Counted from the first letter of the stretch, positions 1 through 7,940 are shown. The stretch: DNA of 64,000 bases from Streptomyces sp. S.PB5 (GCF_030403745.1 NZ_JAQMWP010000022.1:1-64000), one strand, 5' to 3'. Made by a program: numbers and translations. The notes: generated by a model from the letters alone, not told the origin.

Positions 1-1
1 C

Positions 2-376
2 ACCACCCAGTACCTGGAGGAGGCCGACGAACTCGCCGACCGTATCGCGGTGTTGAACGACGGCAAGATCGCCGCCGAGGGCACCGCGGAGGAGCTGAAA
101 CGCATGATCCCCGGCGGACATGTGAGGCTCCGCTTCACCGACCCGGCCGCCTATCAGTCCGCCGCCTCCGCCCTGCGTGAGACGACCCGGGACGACGAGG
201 CGCTCGCTCTCCACATCCCCAGCGACGGCAGCCAGCGCGAACTGCGCGCCGTCCTCGACTGGCTGGACGCGGCCGGCATCGAGGCGGACGAGCTGACCGT
301 GCACACCCCCGACCTCGACGACGTCTTCTTCGCCCTCACCGGCGGCACCGACCAGCCCGAGGAGGCTGTCCGATGA
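2..376 (+). CDS. ABC transporter ATP-binding protein, DrrA type (5' end outside window)
   Basis: Only the C-terminal 124 residues are present. The fragment opens with TTQYLEEADELADRIAVLND, the stretch after Walker B that includes the D-loop/H-loop neighbourhood of DrrA-family ATPases. It ends in the family's C-terminal domain (TPDLDDVFFALTGG). These ATPases drive ABC-2 exporters of drugs or lipids. The stop overlaps the start of the permease gene by ATGA at 373-376, so the two are translationally coupled and form a transporter. The second exporter at 12835 has the same TTQYLEEAD and LDDVF signatures, so the two are paralogues. Walker A, the signature motif and the start lie upstream of the window. 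Substrate unknown. Confidence 0.93.
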   Translation, partial: TTQYLEEADELADRIAVLNDGKIAAEGTAEELKRMIPGGHVRLRFTDPAAYQSAASALRETTRDDEALALHIPSDGSQRELRAVLDWLDAAGIEADELTVHTPDLDDVFFALTGGTDQPEEAVR

Positions 377-1203
377 GCACCACCCTGGCAACGACTCCGG
401 CCCCCGTCCGCCCGACCCGGATCTCCCTGGCCGTACGCGACTCGACGACGATGCTGCGCCGGAACCTGCTCCACGCCCGCCGTTACCCGTCGCTGACCCT
501 GAACCTGCTGCTGACGCCGGTGATGCTGCTTCTGCTCTTCGTCTACATCTTCGGCGACGCGATGAGCGCCGGCATCGGGGGAGGCGGGGCGGACCGGTCC
601 GCGTACATCGCCTATCTCGTCCCGGGCATCGTGCTGATGACCATCGGCTCCACCACGATCGGCACCGCCGTCTCGGTCTCCACGGACATGTCCGAGGGCA
701 TCATCGCCCGCTTCCGCACGATGGCGATCCACCGCGGCTCGGTCCTCATCGGACACGTCATCGGCAGCGTGCTGCAGTGCGTCGCGAGCGTGGTCCTCGT
801 CGGGGCGGTGGGCATGGCGATCGGCTTCCGCTCGACGAACGCCACAGCCCTGGAATGGCTGGCGGCCTTCGCCCTGCTGGTGCTCTTCGCCCTGGCGATG
901 ACCTGGATCGCCGTCGGCATGGGCCTGGTCAGCCCGAACGCCGAGGCCGCCAGCAACAACGCCCTCCCGCTGATCTTCCTCCCTCTCATCTCCAGCACGT
1001 TCGTCCCGGTCGACGCGATGCCGGGCTGGTTCCAGCCGATCGCCGAGTACCAGCCCTTCACCCCGGCCATCGAGACCCTGCGCGGCCTGCTCCTCGGCAC
1101 CGAGATCGGCCACAACGGCTGGCTCGCGGTCACGTGGTGCCTCGGCCTGGCGGCGCTCGGCTACTTCTGGTCGAAGTCGGTCTTCAACCGCGACCCGAGG
1201 TGA
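373..1203 (+). CDS. ABC-2 type transporter permease, DrrB type
   Basis: This 276-residue integral membrane protein belongs to the ABC-2 family, with about six hydrophobic segments: around residues 40-60, 78-100, 120-150, 160-180, 195-215 and 245-265. The motif NALPLIFLPLISSTFVPVDAMPGWF is typical of DrrB-like permeases; the Asn-Pro of the usual loop is partly replaced. It starts at the ATG inside the ATGA overlap with the ATPase and would assemble with it as an exporter. The operon ends at the very strong hairpin at 1225-1274. Substrate cannot be deduced, and there is no adjacent regulator inside the window. Confidence 0.93.
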   Translation: MSTTLATTPAPVRPTRISLAVRDSTTMLRRNLLHARRYPSLTLNLLLTPVMLLLLFVYIFGDAMSAGIGGGGADRSAYIAYLVPGIVLMTIGSTTIGTAVSVSTDMSEGIIARFRTMAIHRGSVLIGHVIGSVLQCVASVVLVGAVGMAIGFRSTNATALEWLAAFALLVLFALAMTWIAVGMGLVSPNAEAASNNALPLIFLPLISSTFVPVDAMPGWFQPIAEYQPFTPAIETLRGLLLGTEIGHNGWLAVTWCLGLAALGYFWSKSVFNRDPR

Positions 1204-1224
1204 CGGAAGAGATCAGCTGCTTGG

Positions 1225-1274
1225 CGCACGGGCGGCGTACCCCGACATCCGGGTCGGGGTACGCCGCCCGTGCG
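1225..1274 (+). terminator. Long perfect hairpin after ABC exporter operon
   Basis: A 22-bp perfect inverted repeat (arms 1225-1246 and 1253-1274) with a six-base loop lies 22 bases after the permease stop. No T-run follows, which is common for Streptomyces terminators. A degenerate second copy of the right arm follows at about 1275-1320. Confidence 0.85.
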
Positions 1275-1415
1275 GTCGGGGTCCGCCGTCCATCCGGGTC
1301 GAGGTACGCCGCTCGTCCGGGCAACTGTCCGGGGTCGGCAGGAGTCTAGGGATCGCAGCGGTGTTCTCCCCGAGGGCACCCTCCGTTCACCCGCGCTCCG
1401 ACAGAGGTTCTCCCC

Positions 1416-2666
1416 ATGCCGACGACGCCCCCGCACGACCGTCGCACCGCCCGTGCCGCTGTTGCCGTCCTCGGTGCTGCCGGACTGATCGCGCTGGCCG
1501 CGGCGCCCGCTGCCGTCGCCGATGAACCCGCACCCGACCTGGTCGTCGGAGGCGTCGAGCCGATCGACGGGGTGACACCGGGGAGCACCTTCGACGTGTC
1601 GGCCACCGTGGCGAACAACGGCACCCGGGCCGCCGAGAAGGTGTGGATCACGTACGCCGTCACCCGGGGGCTCGACTTCGCGGAGGTCCCCTCCAACTGC
1701 CGGACCCAGTACATCCGGCCCTACGACGAGATGCCCGAGCGGTGGACCGCGGTCTGTGGCTTCGACCAGGCCGTCGAGCCGGGCGTCGTCTACACGACCG
1801 ACAGGCCTGTCCTCGTCAAGGCACTGGACCGCGCCCTCCACGACGAGCTGCGCCTGCGCGTCGGGGAGAACGATCCGGGGGCCGACGACAACGGCACTGA
1901 GCCGGTGGCGGGAACCGCACCGACGGTGAAACTGGTCGAGAGCCAGACCGGGGACGAGGGGACTGCGCAGGTCGTCGATGTCCCCGTCACCTCCGTCAAC
2001 ACGGCCGACTTCCAGGTGACGGGTGCCGAGTTGAAGGGAAGCGTCGGTGAAACGCTGCCGATGAAGGTGGAGTTCACCAACGCCGGACCCGCCTGGGTCA
2101 TGACCAAGCCGGGCGAGCCGTCCGTCAGAGTCGTGATCACACCGCCCGCCGGAACGTCGGTCGTCAAGATCCCCGGCTACTGCAAGGCCAAGGGCGAGAC
2201 GTACGACTGCGGCACGAGCGAGCGGGCTCTGTACGAGGGCGGCCGGCTGACCTACGGCTTCAAGCTCAAGATCGACAAGCGGGTGCCGGACGCCAAGGGC
2301 ACGGTGGCGCTGAGCACCGAGGCACGGCCGTCCGACCCCGACAAGGCCAACGACAAGGCCGACATCACGCTGGACGTCACGGGGGCGGACCCGACCGGTT
2401 CGCCGACCGGTTCGCCGGGCGGCTCGACCAGTGGCTCGACGGGCGGTTCGAACGGTGGCTCTGCGGGCGGTTCGAACGGTGGCTCGGCCGGATCGACCGG
2501 CGGCTCGTCGACCGGCGGCGACCTGACGCCTGCGAACGGCGGCAACCTGGCGGAGACCGGTTCCCCGGCCCTGCCGATCACGTACGCGGCCGCTGCCGCG
2601 GTGGCCACAGGGGCGGGACTGCTCGTCACCGTGCGCCGTCGTCGTCGGTCCGGAAGCCGGAGCTGA
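1416..2666 (+). CDS. Secreted cell-wall-anchored protein with LAETG sorting signal
   Basis: The protein has 416 residues. A Sec signal peptide covers about residues 1-36 (Ala-rich core ending AAVADEP). Two DUF11/CARDB-like beta domains follow at about 38-160 and 205-315 (GSTFDVSATVANNGTRAAE, then GETLPMKVEFTNAGPAW). A Gly/Ser/Thr linker of repeated GGSNGGSA and GGSTSGST units spans about 325-370. The C terminus is a cell-wall sorting signal: LAETG at about 380, a hydrophobic helix, and the tail RRRRRSGSRS. LAxTG is the class recognised by sortase E in Streptomyces, so the protein should be covalently attached to peptidoglycan. The start has the ribosome-binding sequence AGAGG eight bases upstream. 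Its function beyond being a surface protein is unknown. Confidence 0.88.
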   Translation: MPTTPPHDRRTARAAVAVLGAAGLIALAAAPAAVADEPAPDLVVGGVEPIDGVTPGSTFDVSATVANNGTRAAEKVWITYAVTRGLDFAEVPSNCRTQYIRPYDEMPERWTAVCGFDQAVEPGVVYTTDRPVLVKALDRALHDELRLRVGENDPGADDNGTEPVAGTAPTVKLVESQTGDEGTAQVVDVPVTSVNTADFQVTGAELKGSVGETLPMKVEFTNAGPAWVMTKPGEPSVRVVITPPAGTSVVKIPGYCKAKGETYDCGTSERALYEGGRLTYGFKLKIDKRVPDAKGTVALSTEARPSDPDKANDKADITLDVTGADPTGSPTGSPGGSTSGSTGGSNGGSAGGSNGGSAGSTGGSSTGGDLTPANGGNLAETGSPALPITYAAAAAVATGAGLLVTVRRRRRSGSRS

Positions 2667-2695
2667 CCCGCACCCGGCACGACCGGTCGACCCGC

Positions 2696-3289
2696 TCAGC
2701 CCTGCAGGTGGGCGACGAGCTCGTCTCCGACGGGATAGGGGCGTTCCCGGGGCAACAGCCGGGCGGCGGCGTCCAGATCACCGCTGCGGACGAGTGCGTG
2801 CATGTCGCGGGCGAGCGGGGTCACGTCCCGGATCCCGACCGTCCATTCGTCGGCGTACCGCCGTACGGCCTCGCCGGACAGCCCGAGTTGCAGGGACCGG
2901 TACGGCAACGCCTGCAGCCGCAGGTCCCGTTCGGGGTCCCACTGCACGCGAGCGGGCGCCCGCCTCAACTCACGCTGCCAGGCGGCGCGGTCGGGATGCA
3001 CACCGCGTGTGAAGCTCGACAGACAGGCGTTGCGCAGCGCCCACTCGAATCCGTCCCGGGTGATGTCGATCGCGAGGACGGTCTCCTGCCCGTCCTTCGC
3101 ACCCCAGCCGCAGCGGTACATCATCCACAGAAAGCTCGGCTTGATCCATGTCATCCGGTCCCGCTTCCACACAGCCGGGAACCGGCCCTCGCGGGCGGCG
3201 GGCAGGCCGATTTCCGGGCGGTATGCCTGATAGACGGTGACGGTGGATTCCGAATGGAGCGCTCGGATCCTGCGTTGCGGTTCTTGCAT
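2696..3289 (-). CDS. DUF4291 family protein
   Basis: The 197-residue protein begins with RRIRALHSESTVTVYQAYRP and carries MTWIKPSFLWMMYRCGWG at about residues 46-63, followed by QETVLAIDITRDGFEWAL. These are the hallmark motifs of DUF4291, a widespread bacterial family that is usually about 190-200 residues. No biochemical role is established that I know of. The fold is probably globular and cytoplasmic, with no signal or membrane segment. The start has no good ribosome-binding site. The hairpin at 3306-3323 separates it from the small genes upstream on the same strand. Confidence 0.85.
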   Translation of the reverse strand: MQEPQRRIRALHSESTVTVYQAYRPEIGLPAAREGRFPAVWKRDRMTWIKPSFLWMMYRCGWGAKDGQETVLAIDITRDGFEWALRNACLSSFTRGVHPDRAAWQRELRRAPARVQWDPERDLRLQALPYRSLQLGLSGEAVRRYADEWTVGIRDVTPLARDMHALVRSGDLDAAARLLPRERPYPVGDELVAHLQG

Positions 3290-3305
3290 GGCGTACAGCG
3301 TGGGG

Positions 3306-3323
3306 CCGACGGGAGCCCGTCGG
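3306..3323. terminator. Short hairpin between DUF4291 gene and upstream small-gene pair
   Basis: CCGACGGG-AG-CCCGTCGG is a perfect 8-bp inverted repeat (realistically a 6-bp stem with a six-base loop). It lies 25 bases after the stop of the minus-strand gene 3348-3686. It could terminate that operon or shape the leader of the DUF4291 gene. Confidence 0.45.
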
Positions 3324-3347
3324 CCATTGATTTTCTTCCTGTTTCTT

Positions 3348-3686
3348 TCAGGAAGTGCCCAGGAGAGCCCTGACGGCGAGGATCACCGGCGCTCCTGTTT
3401 CCCCGATGAGGGTGGCGATTCCGGCGATCTGCCGGAGCAGTTTCCTGAACCGCTCCTCGGAAGGGTTCGCGCTGATCTCCTCGACGGACGCGTCCACTTC
3501 GGCCCGGTCGTGCTCGTCGAGGTGCGGCCGCAGCTTCTGGATCTCCCGCAGGAGGTCGTCGAGCGCCGGTGCCGTCGACTCCGCGGCCCGGACGTTCTTG
3601 CCGCCGGCCACGATGTCCCCGGAGCCGGTGTGCTCCGCCTTGCCGATGCTGCCGGCCCCGTACTGCTGGATCCGGTCGCCGCTCAT
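3348..3686 (-). CDS. Small protein with Gly-rich IQQYG motif plus helical domain
   Basis: The 112-residue protein has two parts. Residues 1-30 carry the motif GDRIQQYGAGSIGK followed by HTGSGDIVAGG. Residues 38-112 are predicted helical and amphipathic (LDDLLREIQKLRPHLDEHD, then LLRQIAGIATLIGETGAPVI), ending in a hydrophobic stretch. It overlaps the preceding gene by ATGA (3683-3686), so the two are co-translated. The N-terminal motif is nearly the same as the C terminus of that upstream protein. I do not recognise an enzyme. The motif resembles short amyloid-like or homotypic-interaction motifs that pair adjacent bacterial gene products, which is inference only. Confidence 0.7.
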   Translation of the reverse strand: MSGDRIQQYGAGSIGKAEHTGSGDIVAGGKNVRAAESTAPALDDLLREIQKLRPHLDEHDRAEVDASVEEISANPSEERFRKLLRQIAGIATLIGETGAPVILAVRALLGTS

Positions 3687-3763
3687 GAGGCCACGATGTT
3701 GCCGGAACCGTTGTGCGTCGCCTTGCCCACGCTCCCGGCCCCGTACTGCTGGATGAGGTCGCC
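3611..3763. repeat. Direct repeat, period 83 bp, across the junction of two coupled genes
   Basis: Two related 70-bp copies (about 3611-3680 and 3694-3763) share, among others, the exact run GGCCCCGTACTGCTGGAT. One copy encodes the end of the 3683-4201 protein, the other the start of the 3348-3686 protein. Because 83 is not a multiple of three, each copy is read in its own gene's frame to give the same peptide motif. Confidence 0.85.
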
Positions 3764-4201
3764 CTGCACGGCGTGCTGGACGTTGTACGTCACCTGCGCG
3801 ATGTCCGGGTGGCCGATGGCCTTGGTGATCTCGATGACGAGGTGGTCGATCTCATTGGCGTCGGTGGACCACACGGCGTCACGCTGCGTACCGGAGGTGT
3901 TGAGCACCAGGCCGTACAGCGTCGGCTTGCTCAGGGTCGTGACCAGCCGCCACACCAGCAGAGCCTCCACGGCGAGCCATACGAGGACCCCGGGGGTTCC
4001 CATACCGGCGATCACGAACGAACCGAACACCAGCCAGATGAGAGTCCGCAGGATGAACTTCTTCCACGCCGCTCCCTTGTCGACCTCCAGCCTGCGCTGT
4101 CCGACGTGGGAGATGTTGCGCAGGGGATAGGCCTCACCCGTCACCCATAGAACGCCTTCATTCACCCGGACCTGAACTGTTGAGTGACTCGTTGCCACCA
4201 T
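3683..4201 (-). CDS. DUF6232-like membrane protein with C-terminal IQQYG motif
   Basis: The protein has 172 residues. The N-terminal part VRVNEGVLWVTGEAYPLRNI (about 10-29) is followed by two hydrophobic helices at about 48-66 and 68-88, then a soluble domain (WSTDANEIDHLVIEITKAIG). This is the layout of DUF6232 proteins as I remember them. The last 27 residues read GDLIQQYGAGSVGK...HNGSGNIVAS, which repeats at the start of the next protein. The ATG at 4201 is chosen because GAGGAGG lies just upstream (spacing about 3). A longer open frame to 4444 has no such site. Function unknown. The coupling to the next gene suggests the two products meet through the shared motif. Confidence 0.72.
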   Translation of the reverse strand: MVATSHSTVQVRVNEGVLWVTGEAYPLRNISHVGQRRLEVDKGAAWKKFILRTLIWLVFGSFVIAGMGTPGVLVWLAVEALLVWRLVTTLSKPTLYGLVLNTSGTQRDAVWSTDANEIDHLVIEITKAIGHPDIAQVTYNVQHAVQGDLIQQYGAGSVGKATHNGSGNIVAS

Positions 4202-4488
4202 CTGCCTCCTCGGTTGGTTATCGGCGGAAACAAGCCGACAAGCGGGGACAGTAAGGGGAGCGGTTTCGGCTCCGTGAGCGATGATGTCTTTTAACCCAAA
4301 TTGATCAGACCGGGGTCCATTGCATCCCTGCTTGCTCTCTCTCAGAGTTCGTGGATGACGGTGCCGTCGGGAAGCCGGCGTGGAATCGGCCGGACCCCTC
4401 GTGCGTTGAGGGGGGTGAGCACGGGACGTCGGTGGTGTGAGCACGGATGTGGCCCGAGTGACCGGACCGAGAGATTGGGAGGACCGTA

Positions 4489-4995
4489 ATGGCTACGCAG
4501 AGGGCCGTGCTGGCGGGTGGATGCTTCTGGGGGATGGAGGAGCTGATCCGCAGGCTTCCGGGCGTGACGGCCACGCGGGTGGGATACACCGGGGGCGACG
4601 TGCCGAACGCGACGTACCGTAACCACGGCACGCACGCGGAGGCCATCGAGATCCTCTACGACCCCGCGCAGACCGATTACCGCGCGCTCCTGGAGTTCTT
4701 CTTCCAGATCCACGACCCGAGCACCAAGAACCGCCAGGGCAACGACATCGGCCTCAGCTACCGCTCGGCGATCTACTACGTGGACGACGAGCAGAAGCGG
4801 ATCGCCGAGGACACCATCGCGGACGTGGACGCCTCCGGCCTCTGGCCCGGCAAGGTCGTCACCGAGGTGGAGCCGGTCGGTCCGTTCTGGGAGGCCGAGC
4901 CCGAGCACCAGGACTACCTGCAGCGTTACCCGGACGGCTACACCTGCCACTTCCCCCGCCCGGGATGGCGGCTGCCGGCTCGCACCGAGGGCTGA
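4489..4995 (+). CDS. msrA: Peptide methionine-S-sulfoxide reductase MsrA
   Basis: The 168-residue length is normal for the family. GGCFWGMEELIRRLPGV gives the catalytic Cys12 in the GCFWG motif. GYTGGDVPNATY and NHGTHAEAIEI carry the substrate-binding Tyr, Glu and His residues typical of MsrA. The enzyme reduces the S-epimer of methionine sulfoxide in damaged proteins and free Met-SO, using thioredoxin in the cytoplasm. GGGAGGA lies five bases before the ATG. There is no MsrB domain. The gene stands alone and converges on the MerR gene across a strong bidirectional hairpin. Confidence 0.97.
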   Translation: MATQRAVLAGGCFWGMEELIRRLPGVTATRVGYTGGDVPNATYRNHGTHAEAIEILYDPAQTDYRALLEFFFQIHDPSTKNRQGNDIGLSYRSAIYYVDDEQKRIAEDTIADVDASGLWPGKVVTEVEPVGPFWEAEPEHQDYLQRYPDGYTCHFPRPGWRLPARTEG

Positions 4996-5008
4996 GCTCC
5001 GGGTCGCC

Positions 5009-5038
5009 CGGCGAACGGTGCACGCTCACCGTTCGCCG
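5009..5038. terminator. Bidirectional terminator hairpin between msrA and merR-type gene
   Basis: CGGCGAACGGTG (5009-5020), a six-base loop and CACCGTTCGCCG (5027-5038) form a perfect 12-bp stem between the convergent genes. It overlaps the stop codon of the minus-strand gene (5026). Confidence 0.85.
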
Positions 5039-6030
5039 CGCAGCTGAAGAAGGTACGTCGCGGTCAGCGCAACGGCACGGTCCCCGTCGCACGACAGCTC
5101 CACGAGGGCACGTGAAGCCGTGCTCCCCGGGATGTCCGCCAGCGCCTGGGTGAGCCGTACACGCGCAGGCGCTTCGGTGGCCCCCGGCGTGAGGCGGCCG
5201 ACGAGACCGGCAGCGATCTCGTCCGCCGTCGCACCGTCGCCCGCGAGAACGCTCAGCGCATCGGCCGCATCCGTGTCGTTCCGGCCGGCCACGATCATGT
5301 CGATCAGCGTCGGAACGGCCTCGGCCACGCCGCGCGTGCCCAGCGCCAGTGCCGCATGGCCGCGCACCACGGCGTCGGGGCTCGCGAGGGCGTCCCGCAG
5401 CCGGGCGCCGGCCTCCTCACCGGGCAGCTCGGCGAGGGACTGGACGGCGCGCTCCCGCACCGCCGCCTCCGGTGAGCCGAGGCCCTCGGCCAGCAGCGCG
5501 GTGCCGCCGTCGCCCGAGCGCGCGAGCGCCCAGCGCAGGGCTCCGGCGACGTTCGGGTCCGTCTCCCTCAGCACCGCCTCGACCAGCGCCTCCACCGGCA
5601 CCGGAACCTCGCCAGCCGAGGAGAGGGCGGCGCGCTGGCGGGCGGCCGCACTCTTCGAGCCCAGCGCCCGGAGGAAGGCCACGGCCTGGAGGACGTCCTC
5701 CCAGCCGGCGGGTCCGGCCGCGTCGATCCGGCGCAGCCGGGTGAGCAGCTCGGTCTCGGCGGCGATGCGTTCACGGGTCTGACGGATGAGGTCGTCGACG
5801 AGCGCCGCGGGCGCGAAGCCGGGATCGTCGAGCGCACGCCCGATCTCCCGCAGCGACAGCCCCAGCGACCGCAGGCTCTCGATGTGGAAGATCCGCCGGA
5901 TGTCGTCGTCGGAGTACTCCCGGTACCCGGAGCCCGTACGGCCCGACGGCCACAGCAGGCCCAGCGACTCGTAGTGCCGGAGCATGCGGGCGCTGACCCC
6001 GGACCGTCGCGCCACCTCACCGATCAACAC
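5026..6030 (-). CDS. MerR family regulator fused to HEAT repeats
   Basis: The protein has 334 residues from the GTG at 6030. The N terminus LIGEVARRSGVSARMLRHYE is the MerR winged helix-turn-helix, followed by LGLLWPSGRTGSGYREYSDD and the dimerisation helix (about 70-110). From about residue 140 to the end the protein is built of HEAT-like alpha repeats (VRERAVQSLAELPGEEAGAR, VRGHAALALGTRGVAEAVPT) instead of a small effector domain. AGGAGGG lies about 11 bases before the GTG; a longer N-terminal extension would put non-MerR sequence ahead of the HTH. It lies 19 bases behind another HEAT-repeat gene, and the promoter of that pair has the 19-bp spacer MerR proteins act on, so autoregulation is likely. 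The ligand is unknown; no Cys-based metal site is evident. Confidence 0.88.
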   Translation of the reverse strand: MLIGEVARRSGVSARMLRHYESLGLLWPSGRTGSGYREYSDDDIRRIFHIESLRSLGLSLREIGRALDDPGFAPAALVDDLIRQTRERIAAETELLTRLRRIDAAGPAGWEDVLQAVAFLRALGSKSAAARQRAALSSAGEVPVPVEALVEAVLRETDPNVAGALRWALARSGDGGTALLAEGLGSPEAAVRERAVQSLAELPGEEAGARLRDALASPDAVVRGHAALALGTRGVAEAVPTLIDMIVAGRNDTDAADALSVLAGDGATADEIAAGLVGRLTPGATEAPARVRLTQALADIPGSTASRALVELSCDGDRAVALTATYLLQLRGER

Positions 6031-6049
6031 GTCCTGAACGTCCCTCCTG

Positions 6050-6721
6050 TCATCCCTCCCGTCCGGACCCGCCCAGGGCCACGATGCGCTTCGCCTCCTC
6101 GACCGCGAACTCGAACCCGGCGTCCGGATCCCGCAGCAGCCGCTCCGTGGCGAGCGCGTGCGTGCGGGTACGCCGCCCGCCGGCCGCCGCCGCGGCATCG
6201 CGCAGCACCGGCAGTACGGCCTCCCCCAGAGCGACCAGCGCGCGGCTGAGACTCAGCTGCGTCTCCCGCCCGCCACGCCCGAGCTGCGTCGCCAGCACCG
6301 CGGCCAGCTCTGCCTCCGCACCCTCCGGCACGAGCACGACCGCGGCCCGCCAGGCACTGCGCGCCACCTCGTCGTCCTCGTCGGCGAGCAGCTCCCGCGT
6401 GATCGCCGGCCACGCCCGCCGGTCCCCGATCTTCGACAGCGTGTGCAGCGCCTGACTACGGGCCTGCGCCCGCTCCGAGCGGAGCTCGACGAGCAGCGCG
6501 GGGAGCGTCACGGACACCGGATGGCGGGTCAGCGCCCACGTCAGCATGTCGCGGACGAAGAACTCCGGCTCCACCGCGCAGCGCTCGACGAGCTTGCCGA
6601 CGCCCCGCGGATCCGGCGCCGCACCGACCTCCATCGCGGCCCGCAGCCGCACCGAGGCCCGTCCGTCCTCCAGACCCCGCAGCGCCCGCACCCCAGCCGT
6701 GTCCTGCCCCGTCATGGTCAC
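6050..6721 (-). CDS. HEAT-repeat protein, partner of MerR-HEAT regulator
   Basis: About 223 residues of tandem HEAT-like helical repeats (ASVRLRAAMEVGAAPDPRGV, RSQALHTLSKIGDRRAWPAI, DDEVARSAWRAAVVLVPEGA). The chosen start is the GTG at 6721, because AGGAGG (6730-6735) lies exactly eight bases upstream; the ATG at 6715 is the alternative. Such repeats form protein-binding solenoids. The protein has no signal peptide and no catalytic motif I can name. It is the first gene of a two-gene unit with the MerR-HEAT regulator, whose C-terminal domain has the same repeat type. This suggests the two interact or arose from a common HEAT module. Confidence 0.85.
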   Translation of the reverse strand: MTMTGQDTAGVRALRGLEDGRASVRLRAAMEVGAAPDPRGVGKLVERCAVEPEFFVRDMLTWALTRHPVSVTLPALLVELRSERAQARSQALHTLSKIGDRRAWPAITRELLADEDDEVARSAWRAAVVLVPEGAEAELAAVLATQLGRGGRETQLSLSRALVALGEAVLPVLRDAAAAAGGRRTRTHALATERLLRDPDAGFEFAVEEAKRIVALGGSGREG

Positions 6722-6743
6722 AGCGACCACCTCCTCGGCAAGG

Positions 6744-6774
6744 AGTGAAAGCCCTGTCACCGTGTCAAGGTCAA
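6744..6774 (-). promoter_or_regulatory. MerR-type promoter with 19-bp spacer and internal dyad
   Basis: Read on the minus strand, TTGACC (6774-6769) and TTCACT (6749-6744) are separated by 19 bp. This is longer than the usual 17 and is the spacing MerR activators correct by untwisting DNA. The spacer holds the imperfect dyad CTTGACAC-GGTGACAGGG. It lies upstream of the HEAT and MerR genes. Confidence 0.7.
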
Positions 6775-6821
6775 AGGCTCAACGGCGCGACTGCGCGTCC
6801 TCGCGCCTTCGCCGGGCCGCC

Positions 6822-7940
6822 TCAGTGCGGCAGCGTCGCCGGGCTCCCCCCGTTCGCCTCGTAACCCGCCACCGCCAGCGCACGGTAGACCGCGAACTCG
6901 GCCGCCGGGTCAGGGGAGAGCGTCCAGGGCAGGGCGCCCACATGGCCGTCGATGTGTATGAGCTGGTTCATGGCATCCTGCCAGCGCTCGCCGCGGACCA
7001 GGAAGAAGACCAGCATGTGGCGGACGTGCGCGAGCATCGGGTCGTCCGCGCGGGCGGAGTGCACGGCGTGCAGCGCGCCGTGGATCGCCTTGGTGACGAC
7101 CTCGCTCTGGTAGAAGCCACTGACCAGGTTCACCTCGGGCAGGTGCTCGAAGACCGCGAACAGCGGCATCGCCGCCAGCAGGGAACCCTGCGGGGCGCGG
7201 GCCGCGGCCGCCTCCGCGAAGGACATCGCCAGCTCCCGCGAGCCGTGCCACTTCTCGCACCAGTAGTGCAGCGCCGCCAGATGCGCGCCCATGTGCGCCG
7301 GGGCACGGTCCAGGATCTTCAGCCAGAGCTGCTCGAACTCCTCGCGGGAGTACGCCAGTCCGCGGGCCACCGACAGCTCCACGATGTACGGGACCGGGTC
7401 ACCGGGGGCCAGCAGCGCCGCCTCGCCGCACGCCGCCTTCGCCTCCTCCATGATGATCCGGAACGAGTCCGTGCCCGGCGTCGCCGTCCGCCACGCCTGC
7501 TGCACCAGGAACTCCGCGTGCACGGCGGCGCCGCCCGCGTCCTTGGGCTGCTCGGCCCGCCACACCCGCAGCCACTGACCGCCCGGCGACTCGCTCACCC
7601 CGCCCGGCCGCTGCGCCAGCTCCAGGGAGGCGGCGCCCGCAAAGGCCTGCACCCGCTGCCAGCGCACCTCGCCCGCCGCCTCGGTGCCCGCCAGCAGCTG
7701 GGAGGCCGCCCGGTGGTCCTGGGTGCGCTGCACCAGGTCCAGGACGTCCAGCAGGTCCTGGTCGGGGCCGGGCATGCGGACGTCCAGCTCCTCCTGCCGT
7801 ACGAAGCCGTAGTTCGCGGGGTCCGCCGCGTCCGGGTGGCCCGGCGGGACCTGCTCGATCATGCCGCGCCTGCGCCGCAGAATCGGCAGCAGCACGAAGC
7901 CGAGCATGACCGCCGCCATCAGGACCCAAAGAATTTCCAT
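6822..7940 (-). CDS. Membrane-anchored hypothetical protein (TPR-like)
   Basis: The 372-residue protein has one N-terminal membrane helix at about 3-22 (ILWVLMAAVMLGFVLLPILR) followed by basic RRRR, so the rest faces the cytoplasm. The soluble part is Ala-rich and helical (LLDVLDLVQRTQDHRAASQL, DPVPYIVELSVARGLAYSRE) and looks like TPR/SEL1-type helical hairpins, though no repeat is strict. Conserved hypothetical proteins of this size are, as I recall, common in Streptomyces. It is divergent from metB across a 162-bp gap. Function not known. Confidence 0.75.
   Translation of the reverse strand: MEILWVLMAAVMLGFVLLPILRRRRGMIEQVPPGHPDAADPANYGFVRQEELDVRMPGPDQDLLDVLDLVQRTQDHRAASQLLAGTEAAGEVRWQRVQAFAGAASLELAQRPGGVSESPGGQWLRVWRAEQPKDAGGAAVHAEFLVQQAWRTATPGTDSFRIIMEEAKAACGEAALLAPGDPVPYIVELSVARGLAYSREEFEQLWLKILDRAPAHMGAHLAALHYWCEKWHGSRELAMSFAEAAAARAPQGSLLAAMPLFAVFEHLPEVNLVSGFYQSEVVTKAIHGALHAVHSARADDPMLAHVRHMLVFFLVRGERWQDAMNQLIHIDGHVGALPWTLSPDPAAEFAVYRALAVAGYEANGGSPATLPH

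Noticed and set aside
154..1113. 319-codon minus-strand open frame over the first ABC permease
   Set aside because: Opposite a clear membrane protein with standard motifs; the antisense product is Arg/Gly/His-rich and has no domain.
6031..6198. N-terminal extension of the MerR-HEAT protein
   Set aside because: The MerR helix-turn-helix begins right after GTG 6030, which has AGGAGGG upstream; the extension is not protein-like.
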